A DNA stretch of 64,000 nucleotides from Streptomyces sp. NBC_01275 (GCF_026340655.1 NZ_JAPEOZ010000001.1:3100001-3164000); one strand, 5' to 3'. Shown: positions 36,743 to 46,596, numbered from the stretch's first letter. Numbers and translations: made by a program. Notes: a model not told the origin generated them from the letters alone.

Positions 36743-37558
36743 ATGACGGATCACATGGAAGGCTCGGAAGGCTCGGAACGCGAGGGGTCCCGCTGGCGCG
36801 GCTGGGGCGGCCGACGCGTCCGCCCCACCGAGAGCCGGAACGGCGAGGACAACGCCGGAGACAAGACGGGGAGCAAGACAGGCAGCAAGACGGGGAGCAA
36901 GACGGGGAGCAACGGCCAAGGCGGGGCCCGGCTCGACACCCTGGCCGAGTTCGAGGCTCGGGTCGAGGCCGCGACGCAGGCCCATGCCGCGACCGAGGCG
37001 CAGGCGTTGCGCGACACCCTCGCCGCCCTGCGCTCCCGCCTCGACCACGCCCTGGACGAGCTCGCCGACTGCCGGTCCGTCCTGGAGCTACGGGACGAGC
37101 AACTTGCCCTCCACGTAGGGGAGTCGGCCCGTGCCGCCGAGGAGATCGACGCCCTGCGCGCTCGTCTGGACTCCCAGGCCGCCCTCGCCGCCGAACTGCG
37201 CGCACTCCGGGAGACCGCCGCGCAGCCGCCTGCCGTCGTGCCCGAACTAGTTCGTACCGCGGACCAATTGGTGGACCTACGGTCCTCCGTGGCGGCCGGG
37301 GGCATCGACGCGGCGACGCTGCTGCGGTGGCTGGACCGCCGGCTGCCCGACCTGCTCGCCCGGGCCGACATCGAGACGGTCCAGGACGAGGACGAGGGTC
37401 CGCTGGACCTTTCCCGGCACGAGGTCGTGGAGACCCGCCCCGGCCCGGGGCCGCACCCCCGCGTCCTGGCGACCGTCCGCCCCGGCTACCGCTGGCACGG
37501 CCGCGTCCTGCGCCCGCAACAGGTCATCGCGTCCGTGGACGACACAGCACACGAATGA
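36743..37558 (+). CDS. GrpE-like protein with long coiled coil
   Basis: A 271-residue protein. Residues 1-62 are charged and disordered with four GSKT units; about 65-160 form a coiled coil; the C terminus (226-265) matches the GrpE beta domain: HEVVETRPG, then VLATVRPGYRWHGRVLRPQQ. GrpE releases ADP from Hsp70, and the next gene encodes an Hsp70, so this is probably its dedicated exchange factor. It is more divergent than the housekeeping GrpE. It starts four bases after the dynamin gene. Confidence 0.75.
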   Translation: MTDHMEGSEGSEREGSRWRGWGGRRVRPTESRNGEDNAGDKTGSKTGSKTGSKTGSNGQGGARLDTLAEFEARVEAATQAHAATEAQALRDTLAALRSRLDHALDELADCRSVLELRDEQLALHVGESARAAEEIDALRARLDSQAALAAELRALRETAAQPPAVVPELVRTADQLVDLRSSVAAGGIDAATLLRWLDRRLPDLLARADIETVQDEDEGPLDLSRHEVVETRPGPGPHPRVLATVRPGYRWHGRVLRPQQVIASVDDTAHE

Positions 37559-37655
37559 CAAGCCCAACAAAGCCCGACCAAGCCCGACCAAGCCCAACCG
37601 CACACGCACATCACGCACAGACCCCGGGGGGACCGGGGAGGGGGAGGCATGCGTC

Positions 37656-39185
37656 ATGTCCGCATTGGCGTACGGAATCGACCTGGGAACGTCCAACTCG
37701 TCGATCATGGTGAGCTCGACCGACGGCACCCTGGTCCGCGTCAACGACCCGGCGTCGGGTCGGCCCTTCGTCCCGACCAGCGTCTGTCTGGGCCCGGGCG
37801 GACGGCTCCTGGTCGGCACCGAGGCCGAGAACGGCAAGAAGCTGCGGCCGGGCGACTATCGCAGCGAGTTCAAGCGGGACATCGGCGAGGACACCCCCTC
37901 GCCGATCGGCAACGCGTCCTACACCCCGCTCGACCTGGCCGCGAAGGTGCTGGAGTTCCTGCGCGAACAGGCCGAGCGGGCCGTGCCGGGCCGCCCCCGG
38001 CGGGTCGTGCTGACCGTGCCCGTGACCTGGGAGCGGGCCCGCCGCGGTGACATCCTGGACGCGGCCGTACGGGCGGGCTTCACCCGCGCCGACGTGGTCC
38101 TGGAGAGCGAGCCCGAGGCCGCCGTCCGCACGGCCTTCGAGGGGCTCGTCGAGGGCCCCCGCACGGTCCTCGTGTACGACCTCGGCGGCGGCACCTTCGA
38201 CTGCGCGGTGGCCCGCCGCGCCCCGGACGACACCTTCGAGGTCCTCGGCAGTCACGGGCTGGACGACATCGGCGGCTCCGACTTCACCCGCGCCGTCCTC
38301 GCCCTGTTGCGCAACCGCTTCCCGGGCCCGATGGCCGACCTCCTCGACGCCCACGGCGACGGCCACGTCGACGACGACACCCTGCGCCGCCGCATCCAGC
38401 TGTTCGACACCTGCGAGACGATCAAGGTACGGCTCTCCTCCCGCCGCGCCTACGAGGAACTCGTCACCGAACTCACCCCGCCCCTCGAACTCTCCCTCCC
38501 CCGCGAGGAGTTCGTGAAGGTCATCGCGCCCCTCGTCCGACTCACGGTGAAGAGCTGCGGGGACATGCTGGCGCATGCCGACCTGACCTGGGCGGACGTC
38601 GACCACGTGATCCCGGTAGGCGGCTCGGCCAAGATCCCGCTGGTCCGCAACCTGCTGACGGAGCAGTGGGGGCGGACGGTCCGCGTACCGGACGAGCCCG
38701 AGCTGGCCGTCGTCAGGGGCGCGGTCCTGTACGCCCGCGCCCAGTTGCGGCAGGAGGAGGCGGAGCGCCGGGCCAAGGCCGCGGCGAAGGCCAGGGCGGA
38801 GAAGGAGCGGCTGGAGCGCAGGGCGGCCGCCGCCGAGAAGAAACGGCGGGAGAGGCAGGAGCGCGAGGAACGGGAGGCCGCGGCGAGGAAGGCGGAGAAG
38901 GAGATCATGAAGAAGGTGAACGAGGGCCTGCCCAAGGCCGGTTCGACGTCGTCGGCGTCCACAGCCGCTTCCCGTCCCGCGTCGTCTTCCTCCTCCTCGT
39001 CCTCCTCGTCCGTCCAGCCGTCCACCCTCGTCGGGGGCGGGTGCGCCGGGATGTTCGGGGGCGGGGTGCTCGCGGGCATCATCGGGGCGCTCTTCGCCGG
39101 CGGGGACGTCTCGGACGGCGCGTTCGCGTTCTTCGTCATCGCCGGAGCGGTCGTCGGCGCGATCGTCGCCGCGGCGAACTCCTGA
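37656..39185 (+). CDS. Hsp70-family ATPase with C-terminal coiled coil and membrane anchor
   Basis: A 509-residue protein. Residues 1-362 are a full Hsp70 nucleotide-binding domain: phosphate-1 YGIDLGTSNSSI (6-17), phosphate-2 VYDLGGGTFD (173-182), adenosine motif IPVGGSAKIPLVRNL (319-333). The usual substrate-binding domain is missing. In its place come a charged coiled coil (362-425), a Ser-rich linker (430-455) and two hydrophobic segments (458-482, 489-507). The ATPase therefore appears to be tethered to the membrane. GGAGG lies eight bases before the ATG. The neighbours supply a GrpE-like factor; no J-domain gene is seen. Confidence 0.88.
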   Translation: MSALAYGIDLGTSNSSIMVSSTDGTLVRVNDPASGRPFVPTSVCLGPGGRLLVGTEAENGKKLRPGDYRSEFKRDIGEDTPSPIGNASYTPLDLAAKVLEFLREQAERAVPGRPRRVVLTVPVTWERARRGDILDAAVRAGFTRADVVLESEPEAAVRTAFEGLVEGPRTVLVYDLGGGTFDCAVARRAPDDTFEVLGSHGLDDIGGSDFTRAVLALLRNRFPGPMADLLDAHGDGHVDDDTLRRRIQLFDTCETIKVRLSSRRAYEELVTELTPPLELSLPREEFVKVIAPLVRLTVKSCGDMLAHADLTWADVDHVIPVGGSAKIPLVRNLLTEQWGRTVRVPDEPELAVVRGAVLYARAQLRQEEAERRAKAAAKARAEKERLERRAAAAEKKRRERQEREEREAAARKAEKEIMKKVNEGLPKAGSTSSASTAASRPASSSSSSSSSSVQPSTLVGGGCAGMFGGGVLAGIIGALFAGGDVSDGAFAFFVIAGAVVGAIVAAANS

Positions 39186-39211
39186 CCGGCCGGCCGAGAG
39201 ACGGAGTTCCC

Positions 39212-41203
39212 GTGCAGAACACGCAGAACACGCAGAACACTCCCCCTCCCCCGAACGCCACCGCAGGGCAGAGCGCGCAGCAGACCGAACTGGACCGCCT
39301 TCGCGCCGACATCCTCGCCTTCTTCCCGACCGTCGCCGACCTGCTGGACGAGGAGGACGCCTCGACCCGGCGCAGGGTCCTCGCGGAGAGCAGGGAGCGG
39401 CTGGCCTCCGACGAGTACTACGTCGTCGTCTGCGGCGAGTTCCGGCGCGGAAAGTCGAGCCTGCTCAACGCGCTCGTCAGGCGGCGCAAGCTGTTTCCGG
39501 TGGCGGTGGACGTGACCACGGCCATCGTGGCCACCCTGCGCTGGGGTCCGACCGAGCGGGCACGGGTGTGGCCCCTGCCCGACCCGAACCGGCCGGACTC
39601 CCGCCCCGCGCCCTTCGAGGTGCCGCTGGCGGAGGTGCGGCGGTACGCGACCGAGCAGGAGAACCCGGACAACGTCAAACGGGTGGACCGTATCGAGATG
39701 GAAGCGCCGTTCGCGCCGCTGAGGTCGGGGCTGGTGCTGGTGGACACCCCGGGGGTGGGGAGCGTCAACCCCGCGCATACGGCGGCCACCCGTTCCGTGC
39801 TGCCGCGGGCCGACGCCGTGCTGTTCGTCGGATCGGCGGTGGAACCGCTCTCGACCGTGGAGCTGGACTTCCTGCGGTACACGCTGGAGCGGTGTCCGGT
39901 GATCGTCACCGCCGTGACGATGATCGACAAGGTGGTGGATCCGGACCCGGTGGTCGCGCAGGCCAGGGCCCGGATCGCCCGGGTCTCGCAGGTGCCGCCG
40001 GAGGACCTCGTGGTCGTAGGGGTGTCGGCGTTCCGGCGGTGGGCGGCCGAGGAGGAAGAGGATCCGGTGCTGGCGGCCGATTCCGGCTTCCCGGAGTTGG
40101 AGTCGGCGCTGTGGGAGGGGCTCGCCGAGACCTGCGGGCGGGCGGCCCTGCGGATCGCGCTGGACCGGCTCGACGAGACCCTGGAGGAGATCGCCGCGCC
40201 GCTCACGAACGAGGCCGCGGCGCTGCAGAGCGGTGAGGCGCTGGCGGAGGTGGAGAAGGAGATCCTCCGGACGCAGGAGACGCTCACGGCGTTGCGCTCG
40301 CAGAGCAGCCGGTGGCGGCGCGAGCTCCAGGACGATCTGGAGCAGGCCGTGCGTCCGGTGCGCGGGCGGCTGACGGCGGCGATGGACGCGGCGCGGGAGG
40401 CGTTCCGCCGGGGCTGCGAGGACGAGCGGGCGGCGAAGGAGCCCGAGCGGCTGGTGCGGGCGGCCACGCTGGCCCTGCTGGAGGCGTCCGACCGGGCGGT
40501 GAAGGAGCTGGAGTCGGCGGTCCTGGAGGTGGCGCAGCGGTACGGTTCGCTGGCCTCGGTCCCGCTGACCGCGCAGGTCGCGGCCCCGGCCGTGCCGAAG
40601 CTGTCGACGCCGTCGCTGTCGGGGCTCGGCGAGGAGTCGGCCGGCACGGCGGGGAAAGGCGGCTGGAAGCGGTCGCGTATCGCGTGGAGCAGCGGTGAGG
40701 CGGGCAGTGGCATGGGGCTGGCGGCCGGGGCGGTGATCGGTCTGGTCATCCCGGTGATCGGGCCCTGGATCGGCGGTTTCGTCGGCAGTCTGATCGGCCA
40801 GTTCGCCGGGATGATCGGCGGCAGCAGGCAGGACCGGGCCGACGAGGAGGCGCGGGCCGCCCGGGAGCGCACCCGGCGGTTGAAGGAGAGCGTGCTGCCG
40901 GTGCTGGACTCCGGCCGCCGTCAGGTGGAGCAGGAGTTCAACGGGCACATCCGGGACAGCTCCCGGGCCCTGGCGAACGCCCTGGAGGACCAGCTGGCCG
41001 CCCAGGCCGAGACCATGGCCGGGACGGTGCGCCGGCTCCAGGAGGTCCGGCGCAGCACGGCCCGGGAGCGTGCCGAACGCCTGCCGGTCGTGCGGCGACG
41101 GCTGGCCGCCCTGGACCCGGTCCGCCGGCGCTCCCAGGACCTGCGCCGACGTGTCGCCCGCCTCGGCGCGACCCCGCCCTCCGACGGCCCGGCCCCCGCA
41201 TGA
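39212..41203 (+). CDS. dynamin-like GTPase (second), membrane-inserting
   Basis: A 663-residue GTPase. P-loop GEFRRGKSS at 75-83, G2 threonines near 102-103 (VDVTTAIVATL), G3 VDTPGVGSVN, G4 TMIDKV. A long helical region follows, then a Gly-rich hydrophobic stretch (GLAAGAVIGLVIPVIGPWI and on to GMIGG) that could insert in membrane, and a C-terminal coiled coil. This layout resembles bacterial dynamin-like proteins. The GTG start follows ACGGAG. The N terminus has three QNT units from a 9-bp repeat. The stop overlaps the Crp-type gene start. Confidence 0.87.
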   Translation: MQNTQNTQNTPPPPNATAGQSAQQTELDRLRADILAFFPTVADLLDEEDASTRRRVLAESRERLASDEYYVVVCGEFRRGKSSLLNALVRRRKLFPVAVDVTTAIVATLRWGPTERARVWPLPDPNRPDSRPAPFEVPLAEVRRYATEQENPDNVKRVDRIEMEAPFAPLRSGLVLVDTPGVGSVNPAHTAATRSVLPRADAVLFVGSAVEPLSTVELDFLRYTLERCPVIVTAVTMIDKVVDPDPVVAQARARIARVSQVPPEDLVVVGVSAFRRWAAEEEEDPVLAADSGFPELESALWEGLAETCGRAALRIALDRLDETLEEIAAPLTNEAAALQSGEALAEVEKEILRTQETLTALRSQSSRWRRELQDDLEQAVRPVRGRLTAAMDAAREAFRRGCEDERAAKEPERLVRAATLALLEASDRAVKELESAVLEVAQRYGSLASVPLTAQVAAPAVPKLSTPSLSGLGEESAGTAGKGGWKRSRIAWSSGEAGSGMGLAAGAVIGLVIPVIGPWIGGFVGSLIGQFAGMIGGSRQDRADEEARAARERTRRLKESVLPVLDSGRRQVEQEFNGHIRDSSRALANALEDQLAAQAETMAGTVRRLQEVRRSTARERAERLPVVRRRLAALDPVRRRSQDLRRRVARLGATPPSDGPAPA

Positions 41204-41880
41204 CCGCCGTCTGGGCGGCCGGCAGCCTGCTGGACACGATCGACACGGTGGACCGGGACGCGCTGCTACGACTGGGCACCCGGCGTCGGTACGCCGACCA
41301 GGAGGTGTTGATGGCGGCCGGGGCGGTCGGCGACGCGGTGTACATGCTGCTCGACGGCCTGGTCCTGGTGGTGGGGGCGACGGAGGACGGCGAGGAGCCG
41401 GTGCTGGCGATCCGCGCGGCGGGCGAGGTGGTCGGGGAGCTGGCGGTGCTGGACGGGAATCTGCGGTCCGCCACCGTGCGGGCCGCGGGTCCGGTCACCG
41501 CGCTGCGGATCGCCCCCGCGTCGTTCATCGCGTTTCTGCACTCGCATCCGGCGGCCCAGTTGCAGGTGTTGCGCAGTGTGGCGCGCAAGCTGCGGTCCGC
41601 CACCCAGCGGCGGATAGAGACCAGCGGCTGCGACGCACGGCGACGGCTGGCCCGGGTGCTGTACGAGCTGGCGGCGGAGTACGGCCGTCCGCGCCGCGAC
41701 GGTGCCGTGTTGCTGGAACTGTCGCTGAGCCAGCGGGCGTTGGGCAGTCTGGCCGGGGTGTCGGTGTCCACGACGGAACGGATGCTGGCGGAACTGCGCG
41801 CGGAGAACGTCCTGACAACCGGTTACCGACAGTTGCTCCTGCTGTCCCCGGACCGCCTGACGACCCTGTGCGGCTACTGA
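41200..41880 (+). CDS. Crp/Fnr family transcriptional regulator
   Basis: A 226-residue regulator with an N-terminal cyclic-nucleotide-binding fold (about 15-125: MLLDGLVLVV, GEVVGELAVLDGNLRSATVR) and a C-terminal winged helix (about 140-220: LELSLSQRALGSLAGVSVST). The phosphate-binding cassette keeps GELAxL and an Arg. The ATG overlaps the dynamin stop (ATGA). With a cyclase-like gene nearby, it might sense a cyclic nucleotide and control this operon; this is inference. Confidence 0.9.
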   Translation: MTAVWAAGSLLDTIDTVDRDALLRLGTRRRYADQEVLMAAGAVGDAVYMLLDGLVLVVGATEDGEEPVLAIRAAGEVVGELAVLDGNLRSATVRAAGPVTALRIAPASFIAFLHSHPAAQLQVLRSVARKLRSATQRRIETSGCDARRRLARVLYELAAEYGRPRRDGAVLLELSLSQRALGSLAGVSVSTTERMLAELRAENVLTTGYRQLLLLSPDRLTTLCGY

Positions 41881-41984
41881 TGCCCGGCGTCCTTCGGCGT
41901 CCCCGGCGCCCCCGTATCTCCAGTCCCCGTCAACTCCCCGTAACGATCCTCCCATTGATCTTCCCGTTACTGCACACTCGCGTC

Positions 41985-42203
41985 ATGCCACAGATGACGA
42001 CGAGCAAGGTGAGCCGCTGGGACCAGCACGGCCGCGAGCATGTGGTCCGGGTGCAGCGTTCGGGTGTGCAGCGCACCATCAGATGTGACACGTGCGGCTG
42101 GCGGAAGGGAGCGCAGTTCCTGCCCTGGCTGAAGGCGGCCGAGCATCTCGCCGAGGCCCACCAGGCGACCGTGGACCCGGCGGAGGAACAGCCGCCGCGA
42201 TGA
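41985..42203 (+). CDS. small putative zinc-finger protein
   Basis: A 72-residue protein with CDTCGWRKGAQFLPWLKAAE followed by HLAEAH, a Cys-x2-Cys...His-x4-His pattern that could bind zinc. The N terminus is basic (VSRWDQHGREHVVRVQRSG). An internal ATG at 41994 is a possible alternative start. It lies 104 bases after the Crp-type gene, and could be the last member of that operon or independent. Confidence 0.65.
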   Translation: MPQMTTSKVSRWDQHGREHVVRVQRSGVQRTIRCDTCGWRKGAQFLPWLKAAEHLAEAHQATVDPAEEQPPR

Positions 42204-42225
42204 GTTCAGCACCGGAAGGCCGGCC

Positions 42226-43398
42226 ATGAGCGCTCTTTACGACACCCTGCGACGGTACGTCGACGACGGCGTCGTGCCCGGAGCGGTGGGCCTGGTGGCC
42301 CGCGGCGACGACGTGGAGACGGTGGCCGTCGGCTCGCTGGACGCGGAGGGCTCCGCGCCGATGACCCGGGAGTCCCTGTTCCGGGTCGCCTCGATCACCA
42401 AGCCGATCACGGCGGCGGCGCTGCTGACGCTGGTGGAGGACGAGCGGCTCGCGCTGGAGTCGCCGGTGGCCGAGTGGCTGCCGGAACTGGCGAAGCCGCT
42501 GGTGGTCCGTACGCCGTCCGGCCCCGTGGACGACCTGGTCCCGGCGGCCCGTCCGATCACCGTCGAGGACCTGCTGACCTCCCGCCCGGGATGGGGCTTC
42601 CCCTCGGACTTCGCGCTGCCCGCCGTCCAGGCGCTCTTCGGCGTGCAGAGGGACGGCCGGTTCCCGCAGGGGTATCCCGGCCCGGACGCCTGGCTGGCGG
42701 AGCTGGCCCGGGTGCCGCTGCTGTACCAGCCCGGCGAGGCGTGGCTGTACGGCACGGCGTCCGACCTCCAGGGCGTGCTGATCGCGCGGGCGTCGGGACG
42801 TACGCTGCCCGACTTCCTCGCGGAGCGGATCTTCGAGCCGTTGGGCATGAAGGACACGGCGTTCGAGGTGCCGAAGGAGAAGCGGGACCGTTTCACCACC
42901 GCCTACACCGCATACAGTCCCGACGGCGCGGGCGGCACGGGCGGGGCGGGTGCGCTGGAGGTGGCGGACGTGCCGGACGGCGAGTGGAACCGCCTGCCCG
43001 CGTTTCCGTCCGGGGGCGGGGGCCTGGCGTCGACGGCCGACGACATGCTGGCCTTCTTCCGGCTGCTCCTGCACAGCGGCGAGGCGGGCGGCCGGCGGAT
43101 CCTCTCCCCCGGCTCGGTCAGCCGGATGACCGCCAACCACCTCACCCCGGCCCAGCGCGAGATCGGGGCGCTCTTCCTGGAGGGCCAGGGCTGGGGCTAC
43201 GGCGCGCAGGTCGACGTGACCCCCGCCGACCCGTGGAACGTCCCCGGCCGCTACGGCTGGGTCGGCGGCACCGGCACCACGGCCCACCTCGTCCCGCCCA
43301 CCGGCATGATCACGATCCTGCTGACCCAGGTGGCGATGGAGAGCCCGACGCCGACCCCGCTGATGCGGGACTTCTGGCGGTGCACGGCGGGGGCCTGA
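42226..43398 (+). CDS. serine hydrolase (beta-lactamase/class C-like family)
   Basis: A 390-residue serine hydrolase. The active-site S-x-x-K is ASITKPITAAAL near residue 52, the Tyr motif is GEAWLYGTASDLQGVLI, and the third motif resembles HxG as GGTGTTAHLVPP. No signal peptide is seen, so it is probably a cytoplasmic esterase or amidase rather than a cell-wall enzyme. It begins 22 bases after the small zinc-finger gene. Confidence 0.92.
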   Translation: MSALYDTLRRYVDDGVVPGAVGLVARGDDVETVAVGSLDAEGSAPMTRESLFRVASITKPITAAALLTLVEDERLALESPVAEWLPELAKPLVVRTPSGPVDDLVPAARPITVEDLLTSRPGWGFPSDFALPAVQALFGVQRDGRFPQGYPGPDAWLAELARVPLLYQPGEAWLYGTASDLQGVLIARASGRTLPDFLAERIFEPLGMKDTAFEVPKEKRDRFTTAYTAYSPDGAGGTGGAGALEVADVPDGEWNRLPAFPSGGGGLASTADDMLAFFRLLLHSGEAGGRRILSPGSVSRMTANHLTPAQREIGALFLEGQGWGYGAQVDVTPADPWNVPGRYGWVGGTGTTAHLVPPTGMITILLTQVAMESPTPTPLMRDFWRCTAGA

Positions 43399-43448
43399 GC
43401 GGGAGCCGCCCCTCTGGGTCGGCGCCGGTCGGCGCTTTGCGCGTGTGG

Positions 43449-44396
43449 TCAGGCGACGCGGAGGACGCTCTTTCCCCGGGTGACGCCCTCGGCGAGGCGC
43501 TGCACGGCGACGGCCAGGTCTGCAAGGTCGTACTCGGCGGTGACGTCCACGCGCACCCGGCCGTCGGCGACGAGGCCGAGGGCACGGCGGGCGCTGTCGG
43601 CGAGCCGCTCGGGGTGGGTCCGGCTGAGCAGGTTGCCGTTGTAGGTCAGCAGTGACTTGCCGTGCATGAGCAGGTCGTTGGCATCGGCGAGGACGGGTTC
43701 GTACGTGGCGAGGTTGCCGTAAGCCACCAGTCGGCCGTGCGCCGCGAGCCGCTCGAGGCCGGCGGTGCGGGTCGAGCCGCCGACCGGGTCGAGGATCACG
43801 TCGAACGTGTCGTCGCCGAGCTTGGCCGGGAACTCCTCGCGGAGCAGGAGCCGGTCGTACCCGAACTGCGCGGCGTAGTCGGCCCTTTCTGCGGTGCCGA
43901 CCACGCCGACGATCCGGCCCGCTCCGGCCAGCCGGGCGAACTGGGCGGCGAGTGTGCCGACCGAGCCGGCGGCCGCGTGGATCAGCACGGTTTCGCCGGG
44001 CCGCACCTGCGCGGCGGTGTTGATCAGGTCGTAGGCGGTCGGCGCGCCCCATCCGAGCCCTGCGGCCGTCCTCAGCGGCATGCCGCCGATGCCGAACGCG
44101 AGCGTGGCGGACGCGAGGACCGTCTCGGCGTAGGCCCCTGAGTCGGTCAGCGCGGTGACGGCCTCGCCGACACGGCGTACGTCGACGTCCGCGCCGACCG
44201 CGACGATGTGCCCGGACGCCTCGAACCCGGGGACGAAGGGACGCGGTACGGCGAAGTGGCCGTCCCTGACCATGGTGTCGCCCCACTGGATCCCGGCGTA
44301 GGCCACGCGGATCGCCACCTGGCCGGGGCCGGCGGCGGGCTCGTCGAGTTCGGCGACCCGGTAGCGGTCATCGGCGTCGAGAACGACAGCCTTCAT
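43449..44396 (-). CDS. zinc-less quinone oxidoreductase (MDR family)
   Basis: NADPH-dependent oxidoreductase of 315 residues. The catalytic domain starts MKAVVLDADDRYRVAELDEP with PGFEASGHIVAVG; the nucleotide site is AAGSVGTLAAQFARLAGAGR. The zinc-binding cysteines of alcohol dehydrogenases are absent, as in quinone reductases. GGGG precedes the ATG. It is divergent from a MarR gene across a region with a long inverted repeat, so it probably responds to an electrophile or phenolic compound. Confidence 0.93.
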   Translation of the reverse strand: MKAVVLDADDRYRVAELDEPAAGPGQVAIRVAYAGIQWGDTMVRDGHFAVPRPFVPGFEASGHIVAVGADVDVRRVGEAVTALTDSGAYAETVLASATLAFGIGGMPLRTAAGLGWGAPTAYDLINTAAQVRPGETVLIHAAAGSVGTLAAQFARLAGAGRIVGVVGTAERADYAAQFGYDRLLLREEFPAKLGDDTFDVILDPVGGSTRTAGLERLAAHGRLVAYGNLATYEPVLADANDLLMHGKSLLTYNGNLLSRTHPERLADSARRALGLVADGRVRVDVTAEYDLADLAVAVQRLAEGVTRGKSVLRVA

Positions 44397-44413
44397 GGTT
44401 ACAGCCCCCTGTG

Positions 44414-44468
44414 TTGACTCAGTATCCTTACAGTCGACAACCGTAGGTATGTAAGGTTCCTGAGTCAA
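44414..44468. promoter_or_regulatory. MarR operator: 18-bp inverted repeat
   Basis: TTGACTCAGTATCCTTAC (44414-44431) and GTAAGGTTCCTGAGTCAA (44451-44468) match as inverted arms at 16 of 18 positions, 19 bases apart. On the minus strand the right arm gives TTGACT, 17 bases, TACGGT, a good promoter for the oxidoreductase. A bound regulator would cover both divergent promoters. Confidence 0.85.
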
Positions 44469-44501
44469 GCCATGAACCTGGCAATGGAGTGGGAGTGCGC
44501 G

Positions 44502-44972
44502 ATGGAAGCCCCGGTCGAGAACGACCTCTGCACCCGGATCAGGCGGTCGGAGCAGGCGCTGATGGCGCACCACGAAGCGGTGCTGCGCGCCTACGGGCTG
44601 ACCATGACGCAGTACACCGTGCTGTTGGTCCTCTCACGCGAAGGCGGCATGTCCGGGGCCCAACTGGCCCGCTCCTGCGGGGTGACGCAGCAGAGCATGA
44701 GCAGCGTGCTGACCAACATGGAGACCAAGGAACTCATCCGCCGCGAGACGTCCCCGGTACACGCCAAGGTGCAGATCGCCACCCTCACCGATGAGGGCCG
44801 GGCGCTGCTGGACCGCGCCTACCAGGAGGTGATCGTCCTCGAGCGCGCGCTCACCGACGCGTTCACGCCCTCCGAGCACGCCGCACTCTGCGCACTCCTG
44901 GAACGCGCCACCACCGTCCTGATCCAGCAGACGCGCCACGCGACGGCCCCGCCCGCACAGGCCGACCGCTAA
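44502..44972 (+). CDS. MarR family transcriptional regulator
   Basis: A 156-residue winged-helix repressor (RRSEQALMAHHEAVLRAYGL, MSGAQLARSCGVTQQSMSSV, ATLTDEGRALLDRAYQEV). I chose the ATG at 44502 because GGGAG lies six bases upstream; two earlier in-frame ATGs (44472, 44484) have no ribosome site and 44472 is close to the operator. Its TAA overlaps by two bases the stop codon of the convergent TetR gene. Confidence 0.93.
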   Translation: MEAPVENDLCTRIRRSEQALMAHHEAVLRAYGLTMTQYTVLLVLSREGGMSGAQLARSCGVTQQSMSSVLTNMETKELIRRETSPVHAKVQIATLTDEGRALLDRAYQEVIVLERALTDAFTPSEHAALCALLERATTVLIQQTRHATAPPAQADR

Positions 44973-45559
44973 GCCCGCAGCCCCCGCAGCACCAGGTCGA
45001 GGACCTCCTCGAACTCGGCGTATGTCTCCGGCCGCTCCCACTCCGGTGAGTGGCAGGGGTCGTGGAAGCGGGCCGTGGCGTGGAAGACGGCGCGGGCCGC
45101 GACTCGGGGGTCGGGGGCGGTGAAGACGCCGGCGTCGACGCCCGCGCCGATGATCGCGGCGAGCTGGTCGACCAGGTCGGCGATGTGCTGCCGTCCGAGT
45201 TCGGTGCCCTGCTCCCGGACGAGGACCTTGTAGGTGGCGAACAGCTCGGGGTCGTCGCCCGCCTTGCTGCGCTTGGCCGCGAACAGCCCGGCCAGCCAGT
45301 CCCGCAGCCGGGTCTCCGGGTCGCGGTCCTCGGCGGCGACGATGCCGGACAGGGCGTCGGACGTACGGTCCAGCCAGCGCTTCGTGACCGCTTCCCGCAA
45401 CGCGGCCTTCGTGCGGAAGTGCCGGTACACGCTTCCATGGCTGACGCCGAGCGCGCGGGCCACGTCGACCACGGTGGCCTTGGCCGGGCCGTGGCGACGC
45501 AGCACCTCCTCGGTCGCTTCGAGGATGCGCTCGGCGGTCAGGGTCTCGCTGGGGGCCAT
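44969..45559 (-). CDS. TetR family transcriptional regulator
   Basis: A 196-residue regulator. Helix-turn-helix at about 28-50 (TVVDVARALGVSHGSVYRHF), with a ligand domain that follows the usual helical pattern. It is 26 bases downstream of the aldo-keto reductase gene on the same strand, so the two may share a transcript. The palindrome before that gene is its likely operator. Confidence 0.94.
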   Translation of the reverse strand: MAPSETLTAERILEATEEVLRRHGPAKATVVDVARALGVSHGSVYRHFRTKAALREAVTKRWLDRTSDALSGIVAAEDRDPETRLRDWLAGLFAAKRSKAGDDPELFATYKVLVREQGTELGRQHIADLVDQLAAIIGAGVDAGVFTAPDPRVAARAVFHATARFHDPCHSPEWERPETYAEFEEVLDLVLRGLRA

Positions 45560-45585
45560 GGAGGAGACCGTACCCGCAGGGGCGA

Positions 45586-46596
<1,011 letters not shown>

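Noticed and set aside
41200..41880. Crp-type gene as an Fnr oxygen sensor
   Set aside because: The N-terminal cysteines needed for a 4Fe-4S cluster are absent.
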